Shown here piece by piece: positions 43,996-53,786 of a stretch of DNA of 64,000 nt. Made by a program: the position numbers and the translations under genes. The number at the start of each line of letters is the position of its first letter. The first letter of the stretch is position 1. The DNA comes from Magnetococcus marinus MC-1 (lineage in GTDB: Bacteria; Pseudomonadota; Magnetococcia; Magnetococcales; Magnetococcaceae). The stretch spans positions 1,207,501 through 1,271,500 of the forward strand of contig NC_008576.1 of NCBI RefSeq assembly GCF_000014865.1, read 5' to 3'. The notes under the pieces were generated by a model. It was given only the letters and a program-made list of their open reading frames with translations, ran no database searches and was not told the DNA's origin.

Positions 43996-44021
43996 GGCGG
44001 ACCCCCTCGGCGGGGTCCGCC
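43996..44021 (+). promoter_or_regulatory. Intercistronic hairpin between urtA and urtB
   Basis: A perfect 10-bp GC-rich stem, GGCGGACCCC (43996-44005) with GGGGTCCGCC (44012-44021), 6-base loop and no T run. Such hairpins after binding-protein genes usually protect the upstream mRNA and let binding protein exceed the permeases. Confidence 0.65.
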
Positions 44022-44049
44022 ACACCCCCTTTAGATGGATAGATCCACC

Positions 44050-45681
44050 ATGCAACGATCCCTGAAATTTTTTCTGTGGTGTGCCTTGACGTGGGCGGTT
44101 TGCTTGACGGCACCCCTGGCGAAGGCAGCCAGCCAAGATGATCTGCAACGTCTGAATAATCGATCTTTTTCTGTTAAAATGCAGGCGATTAAAGAACTTG
44201 GTGCCAGTGGTGATCGGGCCTTAGTGCCCGCGCTGACCGCTTTGTTAGAGGGCAACCTCTATGGACGTAAAACCGATAACATGGTGGTGATCGGCCAAAA
44301 AAGCGGACAAGTTTATCTATTGATTGATCCATTAAGCGGTCAAGAGCTGGGGCAGGTGCAGGAGAGTGCGCTGGCCAAGATTGGCATCAACAACCGGCTG
44401 CGGCGGTTGATTCGGGGTGCCCTGGGGGGCTTGACCCTGCTGAGCAAAGATCCTGCCCTACGCTTACAGGCGGCCCAATCCATTTTTAATAGTCGGGATG
44501 TGGAGCTGCTGGAGAGCCTGCAACAGGCCATTGCCCGCGAAGAGGATGCCACCATTCTGGCTGCTATGCAGAAGGCCCAAGCGGTGATTGAGCTGTTTCA
44601 TGGCGAGAGCTTGGAAAAACGCAAAGCAGCCGTGATTTTGCTGGAACAGGTGGGTGGGCAGGATGTGCGGGCGCTGCTCTCGCAACTGGTGCAGGAGCCG
44701 GATCTGCACAACAACCACGCGGAGCTGTATGGTGTGGTCAAGGCTGCGCTGGAGCGGGTTGAGGAGCGCTTAAGACTATGGAACATGGTGGGTAGCCTGT
44801 TCCAGGGCATCAGCCTGGGTTCGGTGTTGCTGTTGGCGGCGGTGGGGTTGGCCATCACCTTTGGGGTGATGGGGGTGATCAATATGGCCCATGGTGAGCT
44901 GGTTATGTTGGGGGCCTATACCACCTTTGTGGTACAGGATCTGTTTCGGGCCTATCTGCCGGATTGGTTGGATTGGTCGTTGCTGGTGGCGGTGCCCATG
45001 GCCTTTTTGGTCTCTGGTCTGTTTGGGGTGGCCATTGAACGGGGCATTATCCGCTTTTTGTATGGGCGCCCCCTGGAGACCCTGTTGGCGACCTGGGGCT
45101 TGAGTTTAATGCTGCAACAGTTGGTGCGCACCCTGTTTGGACCCACCAACCAAGAGGTCAGCAACCCTTCATGGATGAGTGGGGCGATTCAAACCAGTCA
45201 GGGCTTGGTGCTCACCTATAACCGTATCACCATCATTCTCTTTTCGCTGGCGGTGATCGGTTCCTTGGCGTTGGTGTTGCGCAAAACCTCGCTGGGTTTG
45301 CAGATGCGCGCGGTGACGCAAAACCGCCGCATGGCCGGCTCCATGGGCATCCGTACCGGCTGGGTGGACGCGCTAACCTTTGGTTTGGGGGCGGGTATTG
45401 CGGGCATCGCGGGGGTGGCGCTTAGTCAGGTGGACAATGTTTCACCCAACCTGGGGCAGAGCTACATTATTGATAGCTTTATGGTGGTGGTGTTTGGTGG
45501 GGTGGGCAACCTGTGGGGCACTCTGGTGGGGGCCTTTAGCTTGGGGGTGTTGAATAAATTTATGGAGCCCTTGGCAGGGGCGGTGCTGGGTAAAATTTTG
45601 GTGCTGGTCGGCATTATTCTGTTCATTCAAAAACGCCCCAGGGGATTGTTTGCCCTAAAAGGGCGGGCGGTGGAGGCATAA
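44050..45681 (+). CDS. urtB: Urea ABC transporter permease UrtB
   Basis: 543 residues from ATG 44050; ATG 44035 is possible and would add five. A signal peptide (ending PLAKAAS) precedes a ~220-residue periplasmic, helical HEAT-like extension typical of UrtB, then a LivH-type permease with GVINMAHGELVMLGAYTTF, LLATWGLSLMLQQ and the FGLGAGIAGIAGVAL loop. Inner membrane. The gene follows urtA and runs directly into urtC. Confidence 0.94.
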   Translation: MQRSLKFFLWCALTWAVCLTAPLAKAASQDDLQRLNNRSFSVKMQAIKELGASGDRALVPALTALLEGNLYGRKTDNMVVIGQKSGQVYLLIDPLSGQELGQVQESALAKIGINNRLRRLIRGALGGLTLLSKDPALRLQAAQSIFNSRDVELLESLQQAIAREEDATILAAMQKAQAVIELFHGESLEKRKAAVILLEQVGGQDVRALLSQLVQEPDLHNNHAELYGVVKAALERVEERLRLWNMVGSLFQGISLGSVLLLAAVGLAITFGVMGVINMAHGELVMLGAYTTFVVQDLFRAYLPDWLDWSLLVAVPMAFLVSGLFGVAIERGIIRFLYGRPLETLLATWGLSLMLQQLVRTLFGPTNQEVSNPSWMSGAIQTSQGLVLTYNRITIILFSLAVIGSLALVLRKTSLGLQMRAVTQNRRMAGSMGIRTGWVDALTFGLGAGIAGIAGVALSQVDNVSPNLGQSYIIDSFMVVVFGGVGNLWGTLVGAFSLGVLNKFMEPLAGAVLGKILVLVGIILFIQKRPRGLFALKGRAVEA

Positions 45682-45684
45682 ACC

Positions 45685-46839
45685 ATGGGACCTATAAGCA
45701 AGCGCATCGGGTTTTTGTTGGGGGATCGTGGGGGGATGGCTCTGCTGGTGTTGGTATTGGGGGCGGCCATTGTGGTGCCCATCCTTAACCTGGCGGTGGC
45801 GCCAGAGAGCCCCTATCACATCCCCAACTATGTGGTCAGTTTAATGGGGAAATATCTAGCTTTTGCGCTGTTGGCGCTGTCGGCGGATCTGATCTGGGGC
45901 TATGCGGGCATTTTAAGTTTGGGGCATGGTGCTTTTTTTGCCCTGGGTGGCTATGCCATGGGCATGTACCTTATGCGGCAGATTGGGGATCGAGGGGTCT
46001 ATGGCAACCCAGAGCTGCCGGATTTTATGGTCTTTCTCAACTGGCACGAGTTGCCCTGGTATTGGCACGGTTTTGAGTGGTTTGCCTTTGCCGCGCTGAT
46101 GGTCCTGGTGGTGCCGGGGCTGTTGGCCTTGGTATTTGGTTGGTTTGCCTTTCGCAGCCGGGTTACGGGGGTCTATCTCTCCATCATTACCCAGGCGATG
46201 ACCTATGCGCTGCTGCTGGCGTTTTTCCGGAATGATATGGGCTTTGGTGGCAACAATGGTTTGACCGACTTTAAAGATCTGCTGGGTTTTGACCTGCATG
46301 ACGATACCACCCGTGCGGCGCTGTTTAGTGTCACGGCGCTCGCTTTGGCCCTGAGTTATGGGGTGTGCCGATACATCACCGCCTCCAAACTGGGGCGGGT
46401 GCTGTTGGCGGTGCGGGATGCCGAAAGCCGTACCCGTTTTATGGGGTATCGAGTCGAAAACTATAAACTGTTTGTGTTTGTGGTGGCGGCCATGATGGCC
46501 GGTTTGGCCGGGGCGTTGTATGTGCCCCAGGTGGGCATCATCAACCCTGGCGAGTTTTCGCCAGGGAACTCCATTGAGATTATTATCTGGGTAGCGGTCG
46601 GGGGGCGCGGCACCCTGTATGGGGCGGTGCTGGGGGCTGTTTTGGTCAACTATGGCAAAACCTACTTTACCGGTGCCCTGCCCGAGGCGTGGCTCTACAT
46701 GTTAGGCGCTCTGTTTGTGGCGGTGACCCTGTTTATGCCCCAGGGGGTGGTGGGGTTGGTGGCCCAGTGGAAGAACCGGCTACGGGCTCGCAAAGCCCCG
46801 GCCCAGGGGGATCATCAGGTGGCGGAGGTGGGCCAATGA
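45685..46839 (+). CDS. urtC: Urea ABC transporter permease UrtC
   Basis: 384 residues, a LivM-type permease with about nine membrane segments: GYAGILSLGHGAFFALGGYAMGMY is the defining motif, and ESRTRFMGYRVENYKLFVF with the later GLAGALYVPQVG completes the family pattern. It starts 3 bp after urtB and overlaps urtD (ATGA). Confidence 0.95.
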   Translation: MGPISKRIGFLLGDRGGMALLVLVLGAAIVVPILNLAVAPESPYHIPNYVVSLMGKYLAFALLALSADLIWGYAGILSLGHGAFFALGGYAMGMYLMRQIGDRGVYGNPELPDFMVFLNWHELPWYWHGFEWFAFAALMVLVVPGLLALVFGWFAFRSRVTGVYLSIITQAMTYALLLAFFRNDMGFGGNNGLTDFKDLLGFDLHDDTTRAALFSVTALALALSYGVCRYITASKLGRVLLAVRDAESRTRFMGYRVENYKLFVFVVAAMMAGLAGALYVPQVGIINPGEFSPGNSIEIIIWVAVGGRGTLYGAVLGAVLVNYGKTYFTGALPEAWLYMLGALFVAVTLFMPQGVVGLVAQWKNRLRARKAPAQGDHQVAEVGQ

Positions 46840-47603
46840 GCGTTTTTAACACCAGTCACCGGCCCGATAATCTTATCCTCTATCTGGATGCGGTCTCCGT
46901 GAGTTTTGATGGGTTTAAGGCGCTGAACGCCCTAAGCTTTTATGTGGGGCGGGGGGAGCTGCGCGCCATTATTGGACCCAATGGTGCGGGTAAAACCACC
47001 ATGATGGATGTGGTCACCGGCAAAACCCGTCCCGATGTGGGCTCGGTGGTGTTTGGGGATCGGGTGGACCTAACCAAATTGGATGAGGCGGAGATTGCCA
47101 ACCTAGGCATCGGGCGTAAATTTCAAAAACCCACGGTGTTTGAAAACCAGACGGTGTTTGAAAACCTGGAGCTGGCGTTGGCGGGGGATCGGAGTATTTG
47201 GGCCTCGCTCTTTTTCCGGCTCAATGGGGCGCAGCGGCAGCGTATTCAACAGGTGTTGGCGCTCATTCGTCTGCACGAGCGGCGGGATTGGTTGGCGGGC
47301 AATCTCTCCCACGGGCAGAAGCAGTGGTTGGAGATCGGCATGCTGTTGATGCAAGATCCCCAGCTATTGCTGGTGGATGAGCCTGCGGCGGGCATGACCG
47401 ATGAAGAGACCATGCGCACGGCGCAGATGCTCAAAGAGATTGCCAAAGATCACTCGGTGGTGGTGGTTGAGCATGACATGGCGTTTGTAAAAAGCTTGCA
47501 GTGTCGGGTGACGGTGTTGCATGAAGGTTCGGTGTTGGCCGAAGGATCACTGGAGACGGTGCAGGCCAATGAACAGGTTATTGAGGTCTATCTGGGACGT
47601 TAA
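46836..47603 (+). CDS. urtD: Urea ABC transporter ATPase UrtD
   Basis: 255 residues from ATG 46836, which overlaps the urtC stop; the frame continues upstream inside urtC but the overlap start is normal for this operon. Walker A GPNGAGKTT, signature LSHGQKQWLEIGMLL and Walker B LLLVDEPAAGM are present, with a switch His in VEHDM. LSHGQKQ is typical of UrtD. Confidence 0.96.
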   Translation: MSVFNTSHRPDNLILYLDAVSVSFDGFKALNALSFYVGRGELRAIIGPNGAGKTTMMDVVTGKTRPDVGSVVFGDRVDLTKLDEAEIANLGIGRKFQKPTVFENQTVFENLELALAGDRSIWASLFFRLNGAQRQRIQQVLALIRLHERRDWLAGNLSHGQKQWLEIGMLLMQDPQLLLVDEPAAGMTDEETMRTAQMLKEIAKDHSVVVVEHDMAFVKSLQCRVTVLHEGSVLAEGSLETVQANEQVIEVYLGR

Positions 47604-47606
47604 GCC

Positions 47607-48302
47607 ATGTTGCAAGTGGAACAGGTTGATCTGTTTTATGGTGCCAGTCAGGCGCTAAAACAGGTAGGATTTCAGGCAGAGGTGGGCGAAGTCACCTGTG
47701 TCTTGGGGCGCAATGGGGTGGGTAAAAGCTCCTTGATGCGGGCGGTGGTGGGGCAACAGAGCATTCGCGCCGGGCGCATTGTCTGGGAGGGGCAGGATAT
47801 CACGGGGCTCAGCCCGCCCGAGCGGGCGCGACGGGGCATCGCCTATGTGCCCCAAGGGCGCGAGGTGTTTCCGCTGCTGACGGTGGAGGAGAACCTGAAA
47901 ACCGGTTTTGCTCCGCTGGCCAAAGCGCTGCGGCACATCCCCGATGAGCTGTTTGAGCTGTTCCCGGTATTGCGGGATATGCTGGGCCGTCGGGGTGGGG
48001 ATCTCTCCGGTGGGCAGCAGCAGCAGTTGGCCATTGCGCGGGCATTGGTGACACGCCCCCGCCTGCTGGTGCTGGATGAACCCACAGAGGGGATTCAGCC
48101 CAGCATTATCAAGGATATTGAGCGGGTTATCCGGTTGTTGGCCAATCGGGGGGATATGGCCATTATTCTGGTGGAGCAATATTTTGAGTTTGCCCGCAAT
48201 CTGGCCGACGCCTTTGTGGTCTTGGACCGGGGCGAGGTGGTGTTGGCAGGCCGGGGTGAGGGGATGAACGAAGATGAGGTCCGCAGCCACCTTACCGTAT
48301 GA
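47607..48302 (+). CDS. urtE: Urea ABC transporter ATPase UrtE
   Basis: 231 residues. Walker A GRNGVGKSS, signature LSGGQQQQLAIARAL, Walker B LLVLDEPTEGIQP. GRNGVGK and EGIQPSII are characteristic of UrtE. It completes the five-gene urea importer. Its 3' end overlaps the ureD start by 29 bp, joining transporter and urease genes in one unit. Confidence 0.96.
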   Translation: MLQVEQVDLFYGASQALKQVGFQAEVGEVTCVLGRNGVGKSSLMRAVVGQQSIRAGRIVWEGQDITGLSPPERARRGIAYVPQGREVFPLLTVEENLKTGFAPLAKALRHIPDELFELFPVLRDMLGRRGGDLSGGQQQQLAIARALVTRPRLLVLDEPTEGIQPSIIKDIERVIRLLANRGDMAIILVEQYFEFARNLADAFVVLDRGEVVLAGRGEGMNEDEVRSHLTV

Positions 48303-49143
48303 GAGCAACCCCAGTCAGGGGGTGCAGGGCTGTGTGCGGCTCTCTTTTGTGCAGCGCCATGGGCAGAGCCGCTTGGAGAGCCTCTACCACAGCGACCCCA
48401 TGCGGGTGATCATTCCCCAAACGCCCCCCGGCGAGCCGGTGCATGGGGTGGTGGTGACCACTTCGGGTGGGCTGGTGGGGGGGGACCAGTTGGATATCGA
48501 GCTTATCGCCCGGCCCCATACCCAGCTGTTGGTGATGACCCAGGCGGCAGAGAAGGTCTACCGTTCGACGGGGGCCGATAGCACGGTGCAGATCGCCCTG
48601 CATGTGGAGGCGGGGGCCTTTTTGGAGTGGCTGCCCCAGGAGACCATCCTGTTTGACCAGGGGCGTTTGCGGCGCACCACCCAAGTCTATTTGGGGGAGA
48701 ATGCCCGCCTGTTGGCTGGGGAGATGGTGCTGTTTGGGCGCAGCGCCCATGGGGAGCAGTTGCGCCAGGGGTTGTTACGGGATAGCTGGTTGGTGCATCG
48801 TGAGGGGGCGTTGGTGTGGGCCGACCTGCTCAAGCTGGAGGGGGATCTGCAACACCCTTTGCAGCATCCCGCCGCCTTGGCTGGGGCCAAGGGCTGCGCC
48901 ACCCTGCTGTTGGCCGGGGAGGAGGCCGCCCAACTGTTAGAGCCCCTGCGGGGGTGGTTGGCAGAGGCCGGTATGGAGGGGCCATCGGTTAAGGTGGCGG
49001 CAGGGGTGGTGCATGGTCTGCTGGTGGTGCGCTGGTTGGGGTGGGATGCGCGGCTGTTGCGGCAAGGCTATGGTCAGATGTGGAGCTGGTTGCGGGGTCA
49101 GTTGGGGCGTCCTGCGCGGATGCCAAGATTATGGGATATCTAA
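48274..49143 (+). CDS. ureD: Urease accessory protein UreD
   Basis: 289 residues. Family marks: LYHSDPMRVIIP, TSGGLVGGDQLDIEL, TQAAEKVYRS, LPQETILFDQ and the C-terminal RPARMPRLWDI. UreD binds apo-urease and, with UreF and UreG, forms the nickel-insertion complex. The start overlapping urtE is the only upstream ATG in frame. Confidence 0.95.
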   Translation: MRSAATLPYESNPSQGVQGCVRLSFVQRHGQSRLESLYHSDPMRVIIPQTPPGEPVHGVVVTTSGGLVGGDQLDIELIARPHTQLLVMTQAAEKVYRSTGADSTVQIALHVEAGAFLEWLPQETILFDQGRLRRTTQVYLGENARLLAGEMVLFGRSAHGEQLRQGLLRDSWLVHREGALVWADLLKLEGDLQHPLQHPAALAGAKGCATLLLAGEEAAQLLEPLRGWLAEAGMEGPSVKVAAGVVHGLLVVRWLGWDARLLRQGYGQMWSWLRGQLGRPARMPRLWDI

Positions 49144-49179
49144 CCCACGGCTAAGATGAGAGAGGGGTAGGGGAGCGTC

Positions 49180-49482
49180 ATGCATCTTTCACCAAGAGAG
49201 AAGGATAAGCTGCTGGTGGCGATGGCGGCAATGGTGGCCCGGCGGCGTTTGGAGCGGGGGGTCAAGTTAAATTATCCCGAATCCATTGCGCTGATTAGCG
49301 ACTATGTGGTGGAGGGGGCACGGGATGGCCGCAGTGTGGCCGAGCTGATGCAAGCCGGGGCCACGGTGCTACGCCGGGAGCAGGTGATGGAGGGCATCGC
49401 TGAGATGATCCATGAGATCCAGGTCGAGGCGACCTTTCCCGATGGTACCAAGTTGGTGACGGTGCACAACCCCATTCGTTGA
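49180..49482 (+). CDS. ureA: Urease gamma subunit UreA
   Basis: 100 residues: [34 protein letters not shown] and [20 protein letters not shown] are the gamma-subunit pattern. It assembles with UreB and UreC into the (ABC)3 urease. The stop is followed 11 bp later by ureB. Confidence 0.97.
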
Positions 49483-49493
49483 GGAGTAGCTTG

Positions 49494-49805
49494 ATGATTC
49501 CAGGTGAACTTTTCCCTGCCCCAGGTGACATTATTCTCAATGCCGGGTGTGAGACCCTGACCCTAACGGTGGCCAATGGTGGCGACCGGCCCATACAGGT
49601 TGGTTCGCACTACCACTTTGCCGAGACCAACCCCGCCTTACAGTTTGACCGGCAGCGGGCCAGGGGCTACCGGCTGGATATTCCGGCGGGCACGGCGGTC
49701 CGTTTTGAGCCGGGGCAGGCGCGGGATGTTACCCTGGTGCCCTATGGTGGGCGGCGGCAGGTGGTGGGTTTTAATGGCTTGGTCAACGGCCAATTGGAGG
49801 ACTAA
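49494..49805 (+). CDS. ureB: Urease beta subunit UreB
   Basis: 103 residues from ATG 49494, with GAGGAG seven bases upstream. [34 protein letters not shown] and the ending [12 protein letters not shown] are diagnostic. Structural subunit of the cytoplasmic urease. Confidence 0.97.
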
Positions 49806-49809
49806 ACCG

Positions 49810-51519
49810 ATGGCATATACCCTAGATCGCGGCAGCTATGCGGCCATGTTTGGACCGACGGTTGGCGACCGTGTGCGGTTGGCCGACACCGAGCTGATTA
49901 TTGAGGTGGAGCAGGATTACACCACCTATGGTGAAGAGGTTAAATTTGGCGGCGGCAAGGTGATTCGTGATGGCATGGGGCAGTCCCAGCACAGCCGTCA
50001 GGAGGGGGCGGTGGATACGGTGATCACCAACGCCCTGATTGTGGATCACTGGGGGATTGTCAAAGCGGATGTGGGTATTAAGGATGGTCGTATCTGCGCC
50101 ATTGGCAAAGCGGGCAACCCCGATGTGCAGCCCAATGTGGATATTATAATCGGCCCCGGTACCGAGGCCATTGCCGGGGAGGGGCGTATTCTCACCGCTG
50201 GGGGCATTGACGCCCATATTCACTGGATCTGCCCACAACAGATTGAGGATGCTTTGCATAGCGGCATTACCACCATGCTGGGGGGTGGCACGGGTCCGGC
50301 TGAGGGGACCAATGCCACCACCTGCACGCCGGGGCCGTGGCATATTGCGCGTATGCTCCAGGCGGCAGAGGGGTTGCCCATGAATATGGGCTTTTTTGGT
50401 AAGGGCAATGCCTCGCGCCCCCAGGGGTTGGAGGAGCAGTTACGGGCCGGGGCGTGTGGTCTGAAGTTGCATGAGGATTGGGGCACCACCCCCAGCGCCA
50501 TTGATGTCTGTTTGAGTGTGGCGGAGAAGTGGGATGTGCAGGTGGCCATCCATACCGATACCTTGAACGAGTCGGGCTTTGTGGAGAACACCACGGCAGC
50601 CTTTAAGGGGCGCACCATCCACGCTTTTCATACCGAAGGGGCGGGGGGTGGCCATGCGCCGGATATTATTAAATTGTGTGGCGAGGCCAATGTGTTGCCC
50701 AGTTCCACCAATCCGACCCGTCCCTTTACCCGCAACACCCTTGATGAACACCTGGATATGCTTATGGTATGTCACCATTTGGATAGCCGGATTCCCGAAG
50801 ATGTGGCCTTTGCCGAGAGCCGTATTCGCCGCGAGACCATAGCGGCGGAGGATATTTTGCACGATCTGGGGGCTTTTTCCATGATCGCCTCGGACAGTCA
50901 GGCCATGGGGCGGGTGGGGGAGGTGATTATCCGCACTTGGCAGACCGCCGATAAGATGAAACGCCAGCGGGGCGCCTTGCCGGAAGAGCGGGGGCAAAAC
51001 GACAATCAGCGGGTTAAGCGCTACATTGCCAAATATACCATCAACCCCGCCATTACCCACGGTATTGCCCACTATGTGGGCTCGGTTGCGGTGGGTAAGT
51101 TGGCCGATTTGGTGTTGTGGAAACCGATGTTTTTTGGGGTTAAGCCTGATTTGGTCTTAAAGTGCGGCACCATTGCCTCGGCGGCGATGGGGGACCCCAA
51201 CGCCTCCATCCCCACCCCGCAACCGGTACACTATCGCCCCATGTTTGGGGCCTTTGGTGGGGCCTTGACCCACAGCGCGGTCAACTTTGTCAGTCAGGCC
51301 GGGTTGGATGGGGAGATTGCCCAGCAGTTTGGGCTGCGTAAAACCCTGCTGCCGGTGGTGGGGTGTCGCACCATCGGCAAAGCCGATATGGTGCACAACA
51401 GCGCCACCCCCCACATGGAGGTGGATCCAGAAACCTATGAGGTGCGGGCCGATGGGCGGTTGTTAACCTGTGAACCGGCCACGGTATTGCCCTTGGCGCA
51501 ACGCTATTTCCTGTTTTAA
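49810..51519 (+). CDS. ureC: Urease alpha (catalytic) subunit UreC
   Basis: 569 residues from ATG 49810 (the frame extends upstream into ureB but [17 protein letters not shown] is the family start). All active-site residues are present: His136 and His138 in HIHW (Trp where Phe is usual), Lys219, the carbamylated bridge, in LKLHEDWG, Cys321-His322 in the mobile flap MVCHHLD, and Asp362 in ASDSQAMG. It hydrolyses urea to ammonia and carbamate at a dinickel centre. Confidence 0.98.
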   Translation: MAYTLDRGSYAAMFGPTVGDRVRLADTELIIEVEQDYTTYGEEVKFGGGKVIRDGMGQSQHSRQEGAVDTVITNALIVDHWGIVKADVGIKDGRICAIGKAGNPDVQPNVDIIIGPGTEAIAGEGRILTAGGIDAHIHWICPQQIEDALHSGITTMLGGGTGPAEGTNATTCTPGPWHIARMLQAAEGLPMNMGFFGKGNASRPQGLEEQLRAGACGLKLHEDWGTTPSAIDVCLSVAEKWDVQVAIHTDTLNESGFVENTTAAFKGRTIHAFHTEGAGGGHAPDIIKLCGEANVLPSSTNPTRPFTRNTLDEHLDMLMVCHHLDSRIPEDVAFAESRIRRETIAAEDILHDLGAFSMIASDSQAMGRVGEVIIRTWQTADKMKRQRGALPEERGQNDNQRVKRYIAKYTINPAITHGIAHYVGSVAVGKLADLVLWKPMFFGVKPDLVLKCGTIASAAMGDPNASIPTPQPVHYRPMFGAFGGALTHSAVNFVSQAGLDGEIAQQFGLRKTLLPVVGCRTIGKADMVHNSATPHMEVDPETYEVRADGRLLTCEPATVLPLAQRYFLF

Positions 51520-51533
51520 ACAAGGGGTGGATC

Positions 51534-52142
51534 ATGCGGCGAGCCATTGCGGTACAGGGCGCGGGCAGTTGGGCGCAAGCAGAGCGGGTGGGTTCGATTA
51601 CACTGCCCTACGATCAGCGTTTTCGTCGGCGTATTCAGTGGCAGGATGATGCGGGCAGCCCCTTTTTACTGGATCTGTCGCGACCTGTGCTGCTGGGGCA
51701 TGACGATGGCTTGCTGCTGGACGAAGGGGGGATCATCCAGGTAATTGCCGCCCAGGAGCCGGTGCTGGAGATTATCCCAAGGGATGCCCAAAATGCTGCC
51801 CGTCTGGCGTGGCATGTGGGCAACCGCCACACCCCCGCGCAAATCCTGGTGGGTGGGGTGATGCGCATTCATGAAGACCATGTGTTGATGGCGATGTTAC
51901 AGGGTTTGGGGGCGACGGTACACCGAGTGATGGCCCCTTTTGCACCCGAGGGGGGAGCCTATGGTGGCGGTTCGGCTCAGCATGGGCATGACCATGGGGG
52001 CCAGAGTCACGAGCATGCCCACCCCCAAGCGCAAGACCCTCGCACGGCGGGACATGCACAGGCCGGCACCCAAGCGTCCGACCACAGCACTCATGGCCAT
52101 AGCCATGACCACGACCCTGGGGGTGCGGTGCATGAGCACTGA
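51534..52142 (+). CDS. ureE: Urease accessory nickel chaperone UreE
   Basis: 202 residues. The N-terminal peptide-binding and the metal-binding domains (WHVGNRHTPAQ, LGATVHRVMAPFAPEGGAY) are typical. The last ~60 residues are a His-rich tail (HGHDHGG, HEHAH, HGHSHDHD, HEH) with more than 15 histidines, a nickel store. It overlaps ureF by 11 bp. Confidence 0.95.
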   Translation: MRRAIAVQGAGSWAQAERVGSITLPYDQRFRRRIQWQDDAGSPFLLDLSRPVLLGHDDGLLLDEGGIIQVIAAQEPVLEIIPRDAQNAARLAWHVGNRHTPAQILVGGVMRIHEDHVLMAMLQGLGATVHRVMAPFAPEGGAYGGGSAQHGHDHGGQSHEHAHPQAQDPRTAGHAQAGTQASDHSTHGHSHDHDPGGAVHEH

Positions 52143-52827
52143 GGCAGCCCTGCTCAAGCTACAAAGCTGGTTTTCCCCCAGTTTTCCCGTCGGGGGTTAT
52201 ACCTATTCCCACGGTTTGGAATATGGGGTGGAGTGCGGTTTGATCCACCATCGGGAGAGCCTGCAAACATGGCTGGAGGGGCTGTTGCAGTGGGGGGCGG
52301 GTCACGGGGAGGGGGTGCTCTTTCATGGGGCCTATGGTGCGGCGGTGCGGCAGGATTGGGCGGCCCTGCACGAGGTCACGGTGTGGGCTCAGGCGCTGCG
52401 CCCCACGGCGGAGTTGGCGTTGGAGAGCCGTGGTCAGGGGCGGGCCTTTTTGGTGGCGGTGCAGCAGGGGTGGCCTCATCCATGGGTGCAGCGGTGGGGT
52501 GACGGCTTGGCCGAGCATGCGCCCTATGGCGTGGTAACGGGATTGGCGTGTGCCGCCCATGGTGTGCCCGAAGCCATGGGCTTGAGCGCGTTATTGCATG
52601 GCATGGTGGCGGGTTGGATCTCTGCGGCGGTGCGTTTGATTCCGCTGGGTCAGCAGGCGGGGGTGTTGGTACAATCGGCGCTGGAGGGGGAGATTCAAAC
52701 CCTGGTCCGCGCTCTGTTAAGCCAGCCTGCCAGCGCTTTTCAAGCAGAACTTGGGGGCTGTGCGTGGATGGCGGAGTGGTGCTCCCTTAAACATGAAACT
52801 CAATATACAAGGCTGTTTCGATCATGA
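52132..52827 (+). CDS. ureF: Urease accessory protein UreF
   Basis: 231 residues from ATG 52132, which lies in the end of ureE; the longer frame upstream reads through the His-tail gene and is rejected. [16 protein letters not shown] near the N-terminus, and the later [13 protein letters not shown]-like [15 protein letters not shown] segment, define UreF. It gates nickel insertion by UreG. It overlaps ureG (ATGA). Confidence 0.94.
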   Translation: MSTEAALLKLQSWFSPSFPVGGYTYSHGLEYGVECGLIHHRESLQTWLEGLLQWGAGHGEGVLFHGAYGAAVRQDWAALHEVTVWAQALRPTAELALESRGQGRAFLVAVQQGWPHPWVQRWGDGLAEHAPYGVVTGLACAAHGVPEAMGLSALLHGMVAGWISAAVRLIPLGQQAGVLVQSALEGEIQTLVRALLSQPASAFQAELGGCAWMAEWCSLKHETQYTRLFRS

Positions 52828-53432
52828 GCAATCCCTTGCGGGTAGGGGTGGGCGGACCGGTGGGTTCGGGCAAAACGGCGCTGTTGGAGTGGCTCTGTCG
52901 CGAGATGCAGCAGCACTATTCGGTGGCAGCCATCACCAACGACATCTACACCAAGGAGGATCAACGCATCCTTACCGCCAGTGGGGCGTTGCCGGCGGAG
53001 CGCATTATGGGGGTGGAGACGGGGGGGTGTCCCCATACCGCGATTCGTGAGGATGCCTCTATGAATCTGGCAGCGGTGGAGGATATGCAGCTACGCTTTG
53101 CCGATTTGGAGCTGATTTTTATTGAGTCGGGGGGGGATAATCTGGCGGCCACCTTTTCGCCAGAGTTGGCTGATCTTACACTCTATGTGATTGATGTAGC
53201 CGCCGGAGAGAAGATACCCCGCAAGGGTGGCCCAGGCATTACCCGCTCCGATCTGCTGGTGATTAATAAAACCGATCTGGCCCCGCTGGTGGGGGCCGAT
53301 TTGGCGGTGATGGAGCAAGACACCCTGCGTATGCGTGGGTCGCGCCCTTTTGTGTTTACCAACCTTAAACAGGGCGATGGGGTGGCGGCCATTATCCAGT
53401 TTTTGGTGGAAAAGGGCGGGCTCGGGGTGTGA
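52824..53432 (+). CDS. ureG: Urease accessory GTPase UreG
   Basis: 202 residues. P-loop GGPVGSGKT at 10-18, [10 protein letters not shown], the nickel-site Cys-Pro-His in [19 protein letters not shown] and NKTDLAP are all intact. It delivers nickel on GTP hydrolysis. Last gene of the 12-gene urt-ure array. Confidence 0.97.
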   Translation: MSNPLRVGVGGPVGSGKTALLEWLCREMQQHYSVAAITNDIYTKEDQRILTASGALPAERIMGVETGGCPHTAIREDASMNLAAVEDMQLRFADLELIFIESGGDNLAATFSPELADLTLYVIDVAAGEKIPRKGGPGITRSDLLVINKTDLAPLVGADLAVMEQDTLRMRGSRPFVFTNLKQGDGVAAIIQFLVEKGGLGV

Positions 53433-53786
53433 CGTTGGACCGCTAAGCCTGTTTGTGTTGCTTTGTGTCGTGGATGATCTTTCCCCTTCTGTTTTCATGT
53501 GCGATGGCCCACTGGTTGGTGCCATTCCCTCTGGCTTGGCTGGTCCGTTGCGGCGGCCACGGCATCCCTGCTGTTGCCCCGCTGCCCCGTCTCGTGGGTC
53601 TATTGTGACGCTTTACGCGGCTTACATGCGAATCCAGTTTATGCAACCTGCTAAAATGTGGTATAAAGCGAGGTTTTTAGCTTAAACATGGGATGACCTT
53701 AGGGGCATTCCACCTGCTGGGCTGGGGGTGGGGAGCCGGGGTGTGGCTGTTTTGTCCCCGTGTGTTAAGGCTAAAGCCCTGTTTTC
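53433..53786. other. Intergenic region between ureG and prfB
   Basis: About 350 bp with no supported gene. No T-ended hairpin is visible after ureG. The prfB promoter should be here; AT-rich positions around 53610-53680 are candidates. Confidence 0.45.
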
